A stretch of 64,000 nucleotides of DNA from an uncultured Clostridia bacterium (GTDB lineage: Bacteria > Bacillota > Clostridia > TANB77 > CAG-508): contig CAKPNJ010000006.1 of NCBI GenBank assembly GCA_934168365.1, positions 12,423 to 76,422 of the forward strand, given 5' to 3'. The position numbers and the translations under genes were made by a program. The notes below the pieces were generated by a model. That model saw only the letters and a list, made by a program, of their open reading frames with translations, did not search any database and was not told the origin of the DNA. Positions within the stretch are counted from its first letter, which is position 1; each line of letters opens with the position of its first letter. Below, in pieces: positions 1 through 8,029 of the stretch.

Positions 1-180
1 CATGTTATATTTTTTGTTGCTTTCTACCATCTTAACAAGTAACCTATTATCATATATTCCACCAAATAGTAAATTATTGTAATATAATAAATATTCTCCC
101 ATCATTGCTTTACAATTTATATTATCTAATAAGCCTAATTGTTCTAAGATAAAATCTTTATATTCTTTTGATGTTGCCAT
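1..180 (-). CDS. TfoX N-terminal domain protein (3' part outside window)
   Basis: The reading frame begins with ATG at 180 and runs off the left edge after 60 codons, so only the N-terminus is visible. It starts MATSKEYKDFILEQLGLL and contains KAMMGEYLLYYNNLLFGG, a pattern typical of the TfoX/Sxy N-terminal domain (small proteins related to the competence regulator of gamma-proteobacteria). In Firmicutes the role of stand-alone TfoX-N proteins is not established, so no competence function is claimed. A GGAGG-like ribosome binding site lies just upstream, and the nitroreductase-like gene ends 21 bases away, so the two may be co-transcribed. Confidence 0.7.
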   Translation of the reverse strand, partial: MATSKEYKDFILEQLGLLDNINCKAMMGEYLLYYNNLLFGGIYDNRLLVKMVESNKKYNM

Positions 181-201
181 AATAAGCCTCCTATAAATTT
201 G

Positions 202-957
202 TTATTTTACTTTGTAAATAGCTGTCAGATTCTTTTCGTCATCAGTATTTTCTTCTACATATAAAGTTCTTTCATATTTAAGATTATTTTTATTTAAACA
301 TAAATCTAGAAAACATAGGAATATTCCAATATCAATTTTATTGTAATATTTAACCATATCTATTGGCATAATGCCTCTTTTTCCTTCTTTCATATACCTA
401 TAAACCTTAAGTTCGTTTTTTAAAGAATCAACAATCCATGGTTGAGTATTACAAGCACTTGGTGCAAACCTTACAATATTTGCAATATCTAAATAATAAT
501 CTCCATTCCAAATTTCAGATAATTCTTTTCTTTTACTTTTATACATATCTTTTCTAAATTTAGTTTCCGAATCTACTTTTGCTATTGCAATCATTATTAC
601 AAAATCAAGTCCGTCTAATTGTTTTTCTTCTACCTTGCCAATGCCAAACCAAAGTGTGCCAATGTTTTTAGATACTAAATATAAATCTAGTTGTTCTCCT
701 ATATATCCTATGTTTTGTAAATAATTATCTTTCTTTTCTGAATAAAGTAAAATACAATATTCTTGTCCTCTTCTGCAATTTGTTGAATCTTTAACAATTT
801 TCATCTTCACCTTAATATCATCTACTAATGGAACCAAACTATTAAACTCATTTTCAATTTCTTTAAGTTCTTTATCTGTAATATGTTCATTTCCTATATT
901 TCTAAACAAGTGAAAAGATTTTCTTTTAAAAATCATATTATATAAATCATTATTCAT
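202..957 (-). CDS. Nitroreductase-like protein (TM1586 type)
   Basis: 251 residues. An N-terminal RKSFHLFRN stretch (residues 12-20) resembles the FMN-contacting start of nitroreductases, and APSACNTQPW (165-174) matches the second flavin-binding motif of the family that has two half-domains fused in one chain (putative nitroreductase TM1586). Such proteins are FMN-binding oxidoreductases of unknown natural substrate. The protein has no signal peptide or membrane segment, so it is probably cytoplasmic. It sits upstream of the TfoX-like gene in the same direction. The family call is fairly secure; substrate and physiological role cannot be read from the sequence. Confidence 0.75.
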   Translation of the reverse strand: MNNDLYNMIFKRKSFHLFRNIGNEHITDKELKEIENEFNSLVPLVDDIKVKMKIVKDSTNCRRGQEYCILLYSEKKDNYLQNIGYIGEQLDLYLVSKNIGTLWFGIGKVEEKQLDGLDFVIMIAIAKVDSETKFRKDMYKSKRKELSEIWNGDYYLDIANIVRFAPSACNTQPWIVDSLKNELKVYRYMKEGKRGIMPIDMVKYYNKIDIGIFLCFLDLCLNKNNLKYERTLYVEENTDDEKNLTAIYKVK

Positions 958-1008
958 TTTTTTACCTCAATAACTTCTTCTTTATCTTTTCCACTATGAT
1001 TATACAAT

Positions 1009-1040
1009 AAAAGACAGATAGTTTCAATTATCTGTCTTTT
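1009..1040 (-). terminator. Hairpin terminator, AAAAGACAGATA stem
   Basis: A 12-bp perfect stem with an 8-base loop, flanked by A and T runs. On the minus strand it follows the MATE remnant and the phosphatase gene. Confidence 0.75.
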
Positions 1041-1044
1041 ATAT

Positions 1045-1203
1045 TTATATATATCCATACTGCTTTCTGTTCTTTGCAAAGCATATTATACTAACTATAA
1101 TTGCTAATATTTCAGCAAATACAACTGATAGCCATATTCCAAGTAACCATCCAACCATTATGCCTATTTGAGATAATAAAATAGTTTCTATATAAATATA
1201 CAT
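1045..1203 (-). pseudogene. C-terminal remnant of a MATE-type transporter
   Basis: A 52-codon open frame encodes one hydrophobic helix, with GWLLGIWLSVVFAEILAI followed by a basic tail ending NRKQYGYI. This looks like the last transmembrane segment and cytoplasmic tail of a MATE (NorM/DinF) exporter; the preceding eleven or so helices are absent. A full-length MATE gene lies at 8030-9997. I infer a decayed gene copy with its terminator still in place. An independent small membrane peptide is the alternative, but no good ribosome binding site precedes it. Confidence 0.45.
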
Positions 1204-1242
1204 TGTTACCTCATTGTCTCTAAATTTCGTAAATAATTTATC

Positions 1243-1869
1243 TTAAATTTGTTCTAATTCAATTAATTCATTACCACTAAATGTTAATTTTAGTAAACAT
1301 GGGGATTTTATATTTAATACTTTTTCATTATTATATACAAGTTTTACATCTTTATTTACATTACACCAATTTAATAAGAAAAACTTGATAGAGCCTCCAT
1401 GACTAACTACTGCTATTCTTTTTCCACAATATTCTTTAAGTATTTTATCAAAAAAAATATTCATTCTTTCTCTTGTCTGTTCTGCACTTTCGCCATCTGA
1501 TGTTCTAAATGTTCTGTCTAGAAGCTGCTCTTGTGAAGGATCTCGAGTAGCCTTATCTTTCATAAATTCACCTAATTCTTTTAAATTTCCTAATTTTCTT
1601 TCACCTAAATCACTATCTAAATTAAGAGGTAAATTGTTTACATTAGAAATATATTTGGCAGTTGCTTTTGCTCTAGTATAGTTACTTGACCATATTACAT
1701 CTAGGTTCTGCAATTCTTTATTTTCACTTAGTCTTTTGGCTTGTTCTTCTCCTGCAACTGATAATATTTCTTTTTCGTTAATTGATTGTGAATCTTCATT
1801 TGTATTTCTTATACCATTTTCAGTAACAGTTTCTGCATGTCTTATTAAATAAACAATAGTGTTTCTCAT
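1243..1869 (-). CDS. Histidine phosphatase family protein (phosphoglycerate mutase-like)
   Basis: 208 residues. The catalytic RHAE signature is at residues 10-13 (LIRHAET), and the second catalytic histidine lies in VVSHGGS near 155, giving the branch-1 histidine phosphatase fold that works through a phosphohistidine intermediate. Members include phosphoglycerate mutase, cobalamin phosphatase and broad-specificity phosphatases. Nothing here singles out a substrate, and no cobalamin genes are nearby. Its start codon lies 2 bases after the end of the membrane-flavodoxin gene, which itself overlaps the PAP2 gene, so the three probably form one transcript. Confidence 0.82.
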   Translation of the reverse strand: MRNTIVYLIRHAETVTENGIRNTNEDSQSINEKEILSVAGEEQAKRLSENKELQNLDVIWSSNYTRAKATAKYISNVNNLPLNLDSDLGERKLGNLKELGEFMKDKATRDPSQEQLLDRTFRTSDGESAEQTRERMNIFFDKILKEYCGKRIAVVSHGGSIKFFLLNWCNVNKDVKLVYNNEKVLNIKSPCLLKLTFSGNELIELEQI

Positions 1870-1871
1870 AA

Positions 1872-2780
1872 CTACATTTCCTTTCTGCTCTTTACGTTCC
1901 CAAATCTAACACAAATTGATGTGAATTTTTCTCTCTTTTTATTTAATATTCCATCAAGTTCATCTGCAACATTTTTAAAATCTGCTTTCATAAAATGTGT
2001 AATTATGTATTCAGTATTTGCTATATCTTTTGAATATTTATAGCAGAATTCTCTGATTGGTGCAGAAATATCAAATACCCAAATAGGAGATACAATTATT
2101 ACTTTTTTATATTGTTTTAGTTCTACATTTATATCTTCTATTGGCATTTTCCACTTGTGCATACCATATCTTCCACACCACCAAAATCCTAATGTATTTT
2201 CTGTTTTTTCTTTTGCCTTTATTTCAAGTATTTCAGCTCCTGTTTTATCTGCTTCTTCATAAGCTATTTTCTTTGTATAGCCCATTCTCGAAAAATATAC
2301 AACAATGTTTTCTTCGTTTCTTCCTATGTTTTTATAGTCATTTAAGTCAAATTTGAAATTTTCTTGTGTGTAGAATACATACGTAATATAACCTGCTATT
2401 AGTTGCATTATCCCCAAAATGAAATAGGTTGTTGACAGTATATTCATTGGAAAAATAATAAATTGGATTATAATCCAAAGCATAAGTGTGAATCCAAATA
2501 CTGTTCCTAATATTATTCCTATTTTTTTGTTTTTTATAATTAAATACGCTGCTATTAAGTTTGGTATTCCATTTACTATTAATAAACATATTCCTGAAAA
2601 TATGTAATTTTGAAATAATATATCGCTAAAAGCTAATACTTGAAAATATGGTAGCATTTCATTCATTTGAAGTAATTTGCCTGTTGGATCAATTAGCATA
2701 CATGCACTTCCATAAACTGCTGCAATTCCAATAAACAAACACCAAAATAGTAGAATCTTCTTAATTCTCTTATATCTCAT
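1872..2780 (-). CDS. Polytopic membrane protein fused to a C-terminal flavodoxin domain
   Basis: 302 residues. The N-terminal half (about 1-140) has four hydrophobic segments. The C-terminal half starts with VVYFSRMGYTKKIA, which matches the phosphate loop of flavodoxins binding FMN (compare T/S-x-T-G-x-T), and continues with the alternating strand and helix pattern of a flavodoxin, including VIIVSPIWVFDISAPIREF. The likely role is a membrane-anchored electron carrier or FMN-dependent oxidoreductase, with partner unknown. It overlaps the PAP2 gene by 4 bases (ATGA) and is followed within 2 bases by the histidine phosphatase gene. Fusion of these two parts is uncommon. The loop has S-R-M-G-Y-T rather than the strict consensus. 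Confidence 0.65.
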   Translation of the reverse strand: MRYKRIKKILLFWCLFIGIAAVYGSACMLIDPTGKLLQMNEMLPYFQVLAFSDILFQNYIFSGICLLIVNGIPNLIAAYLIIKNKKIGIILGTVFGFTLMLWIIIQFIIFPMNILSTTYFILGIMQLIAGYITYVFYTQENFKFDLNDYKNIGRNEENIVVYFSRMGYTKKIAYEEADKTGAEILEIKAKEKTENTLGFWWCGRYGMHKWKMPIEDINVELKQYKKVIIVSPIWVFDISAPIREFCYKYSKDIANTEYIITHFMKADFKNVADELDGILNKKREKFTSICVRFGNVKSRKEM

Positions 2781-3436
2781 TTTATGTTTCCTTCTTTCTG
2801 TTCTTCTGGTAATAATTTTTTAATTGAACTTATATATATAACTAAATATGATATTGATAACAAGAATCCACCTAGTACATCACTTGTATAATGTACTCCA
2901 AGATAAATCCTGCTTATACCTATTAAACAAATTAATATACTTAATATTGTAATTAATGTCCATTTTACATATTTATTTTTGATATATCTATAAATTAAAT
3001 ATATCAAATATCCATAAAAAGCCATGCTTACCATTGAATGCCCCGAAGGAAAACTATATCCTGTTTCTTCAACTATTCTAAATTCAGTTGGTCTTGGTCT
3101 TTGTAATATTCTTTTCAATAACTGATTTAAAACTGCAATAATAACTATGTTCGAAATAATTGATAGACCAATTTTTTTATTTTTTATAAATAAAAATAAC
3201 ATAACTGTTGCAATTGATAAAAATATTGCCCCACCAAAATTAGTTATAAATTTTGCTATTGGTGTTACAAAATCAGATATTAAAAATGTTGATATAAGTT
3301 TATATCCAATAATGTCTCCATACATTATTTCTTTATTAAAAACATCTTCTGCTAATGCTAAAAATCCCACTAAGCAAATAAATAGTACAACCCATTTTAG
3401 ATTTTTCTTTATAAACTCTTTCCAATCTTCTTTCAT
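2777..3436 (-). CDS. PAP2-family membrane phosphatase
   Basis: 219 residues with about six membrane helices. All three phosphatase motifs are present: K108 followed by RPRP (113-116), PSGH (130-133) and SRIYLGVHYTSD (175-186) with the catalytic histidine at 182. Enzymes of this family remove phosphate from phosphatidic acid, phosphatidylglycerophosphate or undecaprenyl pyrophosphate on the outer face of the membrane. The size and motif layout suit an undecaprenyl-diphosphatase (BcrC-like) or lipid phosphatase. It is the first gene of a three-gene unit with translational coupling to the flavodoxin fusion. Confidence 0.85.
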   Translation of the reverse strand: MKEDWKEFIKKNLKWVVLFICLVGFLALAEDVFNKEIMYGDIIGYKLISTFLISDFVTPIAKFITNFGGAIFLSIATVMLFLFIKNKKIGLSIISNIVIIAVLNQLLKRILQRPRPTEFRIVEETGYSFPSGHSMVSMAFYGYLIYLIYRYIKNKYVKWTLITILSILICLIGISRIYLGVHYTSDVLGGFLLSISYLVIYISSIKKLLPEEQKEGNIK

Positions 3437-3496
3437 TTTTTCGCCTCTTATTTCTTTTGTTTTTTACTAATTATTACTGCATAATTATATAATAAA

Positions 3497-3526
3497 TGGC
3501 AGATAATTTCAACCAATTATCTGCCA
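3497..3526 (-). terminator. Hairpin terminator, TGGCAGATAATT stem
   Basis: A 12-bp perfect inverted repeat with a 6-base loop, followed on the minus strand by TTTATTAT. It lies 21 bases after the acetyltransferase stop codon. Confidence 0.8.
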
Positions 3527-3547
3527 CACTTTTTATTTCATTTTTTA

Positions 3548-4000
3548 TTAAATTTCAAACTTATATAAACTTTCTCCTGATTTTAGCTTTTTTATAAAAA
3601 CAGCTCCAAATTTTTCATAATAATTTTTCAAATTTGTTTTTAAATACAATGTTAAAAATCCTCTGTCTTTTGCTTCTTTTAATATTGCATTATTTAATAT
3701 TCTCGAATATCCATGATTTCTATATTCTTTTCTAACATACATTGTAGCATACCATGGAGTTAACTCTTTTTCTTCTTCACACTCTTCTGGGAATATTGAT
3801 ATAAAGCCCACTAGTTCATTATTTTCCACTAAAATCAATTTGCAAAATGCTTTATTACTAAACATACAACAAATCTTTTCTTTTTTTCTTTTAATTCTTT
3901 CTTCTTTATTTTCTTCTTTGTTGTCTGCCCATTCTTCATATTCTAATCTTGCAACTTCGTCTAGATATTCTAATTTATCTTTTAAATTATATATTGTCAT
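3548..4000 (-). CDS. GNAT family N-acetyltransferase
   Basis: 150 residues. The C-terminal half carries the acetyl-CoA binding segment MYVRKEYRNHGYSRILNNA (the R/Q-x-x-G-x-G/A motif, here R-x-x-x-Y with YRNHGYSR), followed by LTLYLKTNLKNYYEKFGA, the usual GNAT motif B with a 'YEKFGA' turn. The N-terminal half is rich in Glu and Lys. The acceptor is unknown. It ends the unit that begins with the 67-residue protein and the DUF1697 protein, with a terminator immediately after it. Confidence 0.8.
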   Translation of the reverse strand: MTIYNLKDKLEYLDEVARLEYEEWADNKEENKEERIKRKKEKICCMFSNKAFCKLILVENNELVGFISIFPEECEEEKELTPWYATMYVRKEYRNHGYSRILNNAILKEAKDRGFLTLYLKTNLKNYYEKFGAVFIKKLKSGESLYKFEI

Positions 4001-4012
4001 ATTTTACCTCTA

Positions 4013-4558
4013 TTATTTGTTACATAATTCTAATACTTTTCTCATTGTATTTGCAGTTCTTATCGTTATTTTATCACTAATACTTGTACTAGCAGTTTTT
4101 GGCCACCAGTTTGTTTTTCTATATTCTTTTAATTTATAAGACCAGAAAATAATATTGTTGTATTCCTGAATTTTTTCAAGATTTTCTTTTGGCTCTCCAA
4201 TAGTATTATATACCTCTTCATATTTTGTTGGTGGAATTATAAAAATCATGTTATCATATATTTCTTTGTTATTTGTTTCCCACCATTCAGGAGTATGTTT
4301 TAATATGTCTTCAAGTTCAGGTGCAGTTGTAACATAAACAGGTATTTCAAGATTAAATCTTTCTTTTATCATTCGTTGAATATTTTCTTTTATTACTTCT
4401 TTGTTATCTATTTCACTTTGAAAAATAGCATTTCCACTGTTCAAATATGTACTTACGTTTTCAAAACCAATTTTCTCTAGTCCTGCTTTTAATTCATTCA
4501 TTGATATTTTGTTTTTACCACTTATATTTATTCCTCTTAATAATACAATATATTTCAT
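4013..4558 (-). CDS. DUF1697 family protein
   Basis: 181 residues. The sequence opens with YIVLLRGINISGKNKISM and has GFENVSTYLNSGNAIF (34-49), both diagnostic of DUF1697, a family of soluble bacterial proteins with no established biochemical role. KTASTSISDKITIRT near the C-terminus is also conserved in the family. It lies between a 67-residue conserved hypothetical gene and an acetyltransferase, with gaps under 20 bases, so it is probably co-transcribed with them. Confidence 0.85.
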   Translation of the reverse strand: MKYIVLLRGINISGKNKISMNELKAGLEKIGFENVSTYLNSGNAIFQSEIDNKEVIKENIQRMIKERFNLEIPVYVTTAPELEDILKHTPEWWETNNKEIYDNMIFIIPPTKYEEVYNTIGEPKENLEKIQEYNNIIFWSYKLKEYRKTNWWPKTASTSISDKITIRTANTMRKVLELCNK

Positions 4559-4576
4559 TCTTTTCTCACTTTCAAT

Positions 4577-4780
4577 TTATATTTTATTGAATATAACTGT
4601 TTTTTCTTTCATTGATATTTTGCCAACTTCATAACCATAATCTTTTAATTCTTTTTTGTAACTTAAAAAGGAATGATCTATTTCAAATCCAAGAATGTTT
4701 TTTATTTCTTCATAAGTCAGTTTATAGCTTTCCTTTTTATTTTCTTTTAGATAGTTCCATAATGGTTCATATTTACTCAT
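4577..4780 (-). CDS. Conserved hypothetical protein, 67 residues
   Basis: A short basic and acidic protein beginning MSKYEPLWNYLKENKKESY. It is predicted mainly helical, with a C-terminal strand (GYEVGKISMKEKTVIFNKI). The pattern 'PLWNYLKE...LTYEEIKNILGFEIDHSFLSYKKEL' resembles small helix-turn-helix-like proteins found next to DUF1697 or acetyltransferase genes in clostridia, but I cannot name a function. It has a plausible ribosome binding site (GAGGTAAAAT) and is spaced 18 bases from the DUF1697 gene. Confidence 0.65.
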   Translation of the reverse strand: MSKYEPLWNYLKENKKESYKLTYEEIKNILGFEIDHSFLSYKKELKDYGYEVGKISMKEKTVIFNKI

Positions 4781-4822
4781 ATTTTACCTCACAAATTTTC
4801 TAGTTATTATTATATAACAGAA

Positions 4823-4852
4823 AGGCAGATACTTTCAACTAAATATCTGCCT
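4823..4852 (-). terminator. Hairpin terminator, AGGCAGATA stem
   Basis: A 9-bp perfect stem with a 12-base loop. On the minus strand it lies downstream of the membrane-anchored protein gene at 4931. Confidence 0.65.
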
Positions 4853-4930
4853 CTTTTTATATGTTATACTTTTCATCTTCTATTTCCGCTTCTAAAATAG
4901 ATAAATTCACGACTTACTTATCGTAGAGTA

Positions 4931-5620
4931 TTAGACCTTTTCATATAGCACATAATCATTATTATAATTAAGCATTATTTCTTTTTCTCCACTTGGATAA
5001 ACTCCTGCATTTAATAATTCTTTTGAGTTTGTTTCTCCATCTACTTTTGGTACATAGTCTGAATCAATTAATTGGTCAATAGTTCCTATTTGAGCTGCTC
5101 CACCAATATAATCAATTATTTTATTTGATTTAGTATATAATGTTCCATTAAATTTTACTAATGGTTCTTCTGCATATTTACCTTCTTTAAAATCTGCTAC
5201 CTTTTCATATTCACCATATTTTTTGTCATCTAGAAGTTCTATTTTTTCTATTTCTTGTAATGGTGTTGGCACTACATCTGGTATAGTTTCATCTGTAATT
5301 GTTATTGCAATATTATTTTTTACACCTAAATCAGATACAGGTATTTTTACACCTCTCCATACAATATCAGTACTTTCTTTTATAGAAAAATTGTATTTTC
5401 CTCTCCAGTTTATGTTATTTACATCAAGTCCTGTTGCACTTATATGTATTGTTCCATTATTTTCCCTTATACTATCAATTTTTGCATAGAATGTTGTTCC
5501 TTCTGCTTTACGTATTAATAAATCAGTTTTTGCTTTATTATATTGTCCTACTAATAAACCAATGACAAAGCTTATACAAACTGCAAATATCACTCCTATT
5601 ATAATAAATGTTTTTTTCAT
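4931..5620 (-). CDS. Membrane-anchored extracytoplasmic protein, unknown function
   Basis: About 229 residues from the ATG at 5620, chosen because GAGGTG sits 7 bases before it; a GTG three codons upstream overlaps that site. One N-terminal helix (ITIIGVIFAVCISFVIGLLVG-like, residues about 5-24) is followed by an external domain of beta-rich character (AKIDSIRENNGTIHISATGL). No catalytic motif was recognised. The gene lies 24 bases downstream of a sigma factor that has its own membrane segments, so it may be a partner, effector or anti-sigma-like sensor of that factor. This is inference from position only. Confidence 0.6.
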   Translation of the reverse strand: MKKTFIIIGVIFAVCISFVIGLLVGQYNKAKTDLLIRKAEGTTFYAKIDSIRENNGTIHISATGLDVNNINWRGKYNFSIKESTDIVWRGVKIPVSDLGVKNNIAITITDETIPDVVPTPLQEIEKIELLDDKKYGEYEKVADFKEGKYAEEPLVKFNGTLYTKSNKIIDYIGGAAQIGTIDQLIDSDYVPKVDGETNSKELLNAGVYPSGEKEIMLNYNNDYVLYEKV

Positions 5621-5644
5621 ATTTATCACCTCTTAACCTTTCTA

Positions 5645-6487
5645 TTATTTAGACTTCTTTTTTCTTGCTTTTTGTTGGTGATTTTTATAAATAATTCCAA
5701 AAACTATAGTTAATACTAAAAATAATCCTGAAATTCCTAGAATCCCTATATCATAGTTATCCAATTGAATGTTTGCATCTTCTTTAATCGCTGTTGTTTC
5801 AGTTGTATCGTTCTTCTTAGTATTGTCATACACAGTATCACTCGCTATTTCGTTATTCTCAGTCACTTCATTTTTTATAGTAGTTTGTGGTATATTCTCT
5901 TTCTTTTTTAGTATTCTACTTGCAAATATAGTAACAGATATAATAAACATAGATAAATTGCTTAATAATATTTTTAAAGAATGAACAGCTTTATAATATC
6001 TCCATTGTATTGTTCCTATTGGTTCTCCTAGTATTTGCGATATTTGCCTAAATGATAGATTAGATATGACTTTTAGTGATACTATTTCTTGTTCTTTTTT
6101 ATCTAGTACTGATATTATCTTATTATATGATTCTTTGTCTTCTACATTAAATATATTGTCACATTCATCACTTATATAATAAATTTCATCTATATTAATT
6201 GTATTTTTTTGTTTCTTTAGAAAAGTTATAGCTTCATTTTTAGTTACAGCATATAGCCAACTTGCTTCATTTTTGTCTGGTAAAATTTCTTTATTCATTT
6301 TCCATATTTTTAAAAATACCATTTGTTTAATGTCTTCACTATTTTCTTTATTTTTTAATATCGAAAATGCTATTCTATATACCAAATTACTACATTCATT
6401 ATATAATTCATTAAATGCTTCTTCTTGCTTATTCATTTTTAGCTCTGCAAAAAGTTTATGCAATTCTTGTTTGTTTATAAATTTCAT
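5645..6487 (-). CDS. ECF-like sigma-70 factor with C-terminal transmembrane segments
   Basis: 280 residues, about 100 more than a normal ECF sigma factor. Residues 15-80 match region 2 (FNELYNECSNLVYRIAFSILKNKENSEDIKQMVFLKIWK), and residues 120-165 match region 4 (IISVLDKKEQEIVSLKVISNLSFRQISQILGEPIGTIQWRYYKAVHSLK). A first hydrophobic helix follows at about 176-193, then a Thr/Asn/Glu-rich linker, then a second helix at about 248-267 and a Lys-rich tail. The protein therefore looks like a sigma factor tethered to the membrane, which would need release or act on the membrane. It is followed closely by a membrane-anchored protein gene. Confidence 0.75.
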   Translation of the reverse strand: MKFINKQELHKLFAELKMNKQEEAFNELYNECSNLVYRIAFSILKNKENSEDIKQMVFLKIWKMNKEILPDKNEASWLYAVTKNEAITFLKKQKNTINIDEIYYISDECDNIFNVEDKESYNKIISVLDKKEQEIVSLKVISNLSFRQISQILGEPIGTIQWRYYKAVHSLKILLSNLSMFIISVTIFASRILKKKENIPQTTIKNEVTENNEIASDTVYDNTKKNDTTETTAIKEDANIQLDNYDIGILGISGLFLVLTIVFGIIYKNHQQKARKKKSK

Positions 6488-6515
6488 AATATTTTACCCC
6501 TATTATTAAGTGCTC

Positions 6516-7292
6516 TTACCCTAGTGCTACATCTAAAATCATCATTATTACAAATCCAAGAGCAACTCCTATTGTTCCTATATTTGAATGTTCACCATTT
6601 TGAGATTCTGGTATTAGCTCTTCAACAACTACATAAATCATAGCTCCTGCTGCAAATGATAATAAATATGGTAGTATTGGTACTACTGTGCTTGTAAGTA
6701 ATATTGTAATAATTGCTCCTATTGGTTCTACTATGCCCGAAAGTGTTCCATACAAAAAGGCTTTTGATTTTGACATTCCTTCGCTTTTTAATGGCATTGA
6801 TATAATTGCGCCTTCAGGAAAGTTTTGTATTGCAATTCCTATTGCTAAAGCAAATGCTCCTGCCATTGTTATTCCAGTATTTCCAATAAGTGCACCAGCA
6901 AATGTAACACCTACTGCCATTCCTTCTGGTATATTGTGAAGTGTAACTGCAAATACCATCATTGTTGTTTTCTTAAGTTTTGCTTTTATTCCTTCTGTTT
7001 TATCATTATTTAAGTGTAAATGCGGAATTACACTATCAAGTACAAGTAAAAAGGCTATTCCTAGTATAAATCCAACTGCTGCTGGAATCCATGCTACTTT
7101 TCCTTGTTCACTTGCCATATCAATTGATGGTATAATTAAAGACCATATCGAAGCTGCAAGCATTACTCCTGATGCAAAACCTAATAGTAATTTTTCTACT
7201 TTTGAGTTCATCTTGTTTTTCATTAAAAATACCATTGCTGAGCCAAGTGTTGTTCCTAAAAAAGGTATTGCTAAACCTGTTACTAAATTCAT
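6516..7292 (-). CDS. ZIP family metal transporter
   Basis: 258 residues with about eight membrane helices. The family signature HNIPEGMAVGVTFAG (near 118-132) and the second metal-binding helix QNFPEGAIISMPL (155-167) are both present; these His/Asn/Glu residues form the binuclear metal site of bacterial ZIP proteins. The expected function is uptake of zinc or other divalent metal into the cytoplasm. The C-terminus ends MILDVALG, exactly as in a second ZIP protein encoded at 15524-16321, showing the two are paralogues. It lies between the tethered sigma factor and a uracil-DNA glycosylase-like gene, with gaps under 30 bases. Confidence 0.9.
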   Translation of the reverse strand: MNLVTGLAIPFLGTTLGSAMVFLMKNKMNSKVEKLLLGFASGVMLAASIWSLIIPSIDMASEQGKVAWIPAAVGFILGIAFLLVLDSVIPHLHLNNDKTEGIKAKLKKTTMMVFAVTLHNIPEGMAVGVTFAGALIGNTGITMAGAFALAIGIAIQNFPEGAIISMPLKSEGMSKSKAFLYGTLSGIVEPIGAIITILLTSTVVPILPYLLSFAAGAMIYVVVEELIPESQNGEHSNIGTIGVALGFVIMMILDVALG

Positions 7293-7304
7293 AAAATCTC
7301 CTCC

Positions 7305-7955
7305 TTATTTATTTGTTTCTATAATAAATTTTAAATCTTCTATAGCCTTATCTATATTCATCATTCCATTTCCTATAGGATAATAAACTGGATATATTTT
7401 ATAATTTTTCTTACCTATTTCCTTAGAAAAGCTTTGTTTTCTGCATTGTGATACAGATATGTTTTTGTCTAAAACTATAGAACTTACTTGGTTTCCAAGT
7501 GTTATAATTATTTTAGGATTGATAATTTCTATCTCTTTGCAAAGTAAATCAAGATATTGACTATAAACTGAATTAGGCAGTACCCTTGCATCTGTTTGAG
7601 TACATTTTCCTAAATTAGTAATGAAATATTTGTGTTTCTCTACATTTGAATATACCATATCAGCAAATTCTTCATCCCATTCTTGTGGTTTTTTTGAAAT
7701 AATTCCTTGATATATTTCTTCATCTAATAATCCAATTTTATAAAATAACTTCCATATATTTTTTGTACCTATCCAAGGTGATCTTCTTCCTTTCCATTGT
7801 GGGCATGAAGCAATATTTCTACCTGTTGGATTCATAAACACAAAGCAAATATTGGGATTTTTAGTGCACCCTCCATTATATATAGACATTAATTCTTTTG
7901 CTCCATATATTTTTTGTAACTTATCATATTCTACATTCAGTTCTTCTATTTTCAT
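7305..7955 (-). CDS. Uracil-DNA glycosylase superfamily protein
   Basis: 216 residues. The N-terminal segment CFVFMNPTGRNIASCPQWKG and the later IIITLGNQVSSIVL strand, followed by VYYPIGNG, correspond to the active-site loops of UDG superfamily members (compare GxxPG/N and HPS), although the second loop has YPIGN where most enzymes have HPS. The protein could remove deaminated bases, or be one of the superfamily members of uncertain activity. It has no 4Fe-4S cysteine set like family 4 enzymes. It is the start of the unit that continues to the ZIP transporter gene, 12 bases downstream. Confidence 0.65.
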   Translation of the reverse strand: MKIEELNVEYDKLQKIYGAKELMSIYNGGCTKNPNICFVFMNPTGRNIASCPQWKGRRSPWIGTKNIWKLFYKIGLLDEEIYQGIISKKPQEWDEEFADMVYSNVEKHKYFITNLGKCTQTDARVLPNSVYSQYLDLLCKEIEIINPKIIITLGNQVSSIVLDKNISVSQCRKQSFSKEIGKKNYKIYPVYYPIGNGMMNIDKAIEDLKFIIETNK

Positions 7956-7996
7956 ATTTTTTCCTTTTAATTATTATTTGTTTTTTTTATATCACA

Positions 7997-8025
7997 AAAG
8001 CAAGTAATTTTCAATTACTTGCTTT
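7997..8025 (-). terminator. Hairpin terminator, AAAGCAAGTAAT stem
   Basis: A 12-bp perfect stem with a 5-base loop, followed by T residues on the minus strand. It ends the MATE-kinase gene. Confidence 0.85.
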
Positions 8026-8029
8026 AGAT

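Noticed and set aside
2141..2356. Open frames opposite to the main genes, here and at many other places
   Set aside because: They are antisense to well-supported genes, rich in Phe, Leu and Ser as expected from AT-rich antisense DNA, and lack ribosome binding sites.
4853..4930. Short frame NLSILEAEIEDEKYNI between the anchored protein gene and its terminator
   Set aside because: Only 17 codons from a GTG and no clear ribosome binding site; possibly a gene remnant but not supportable.
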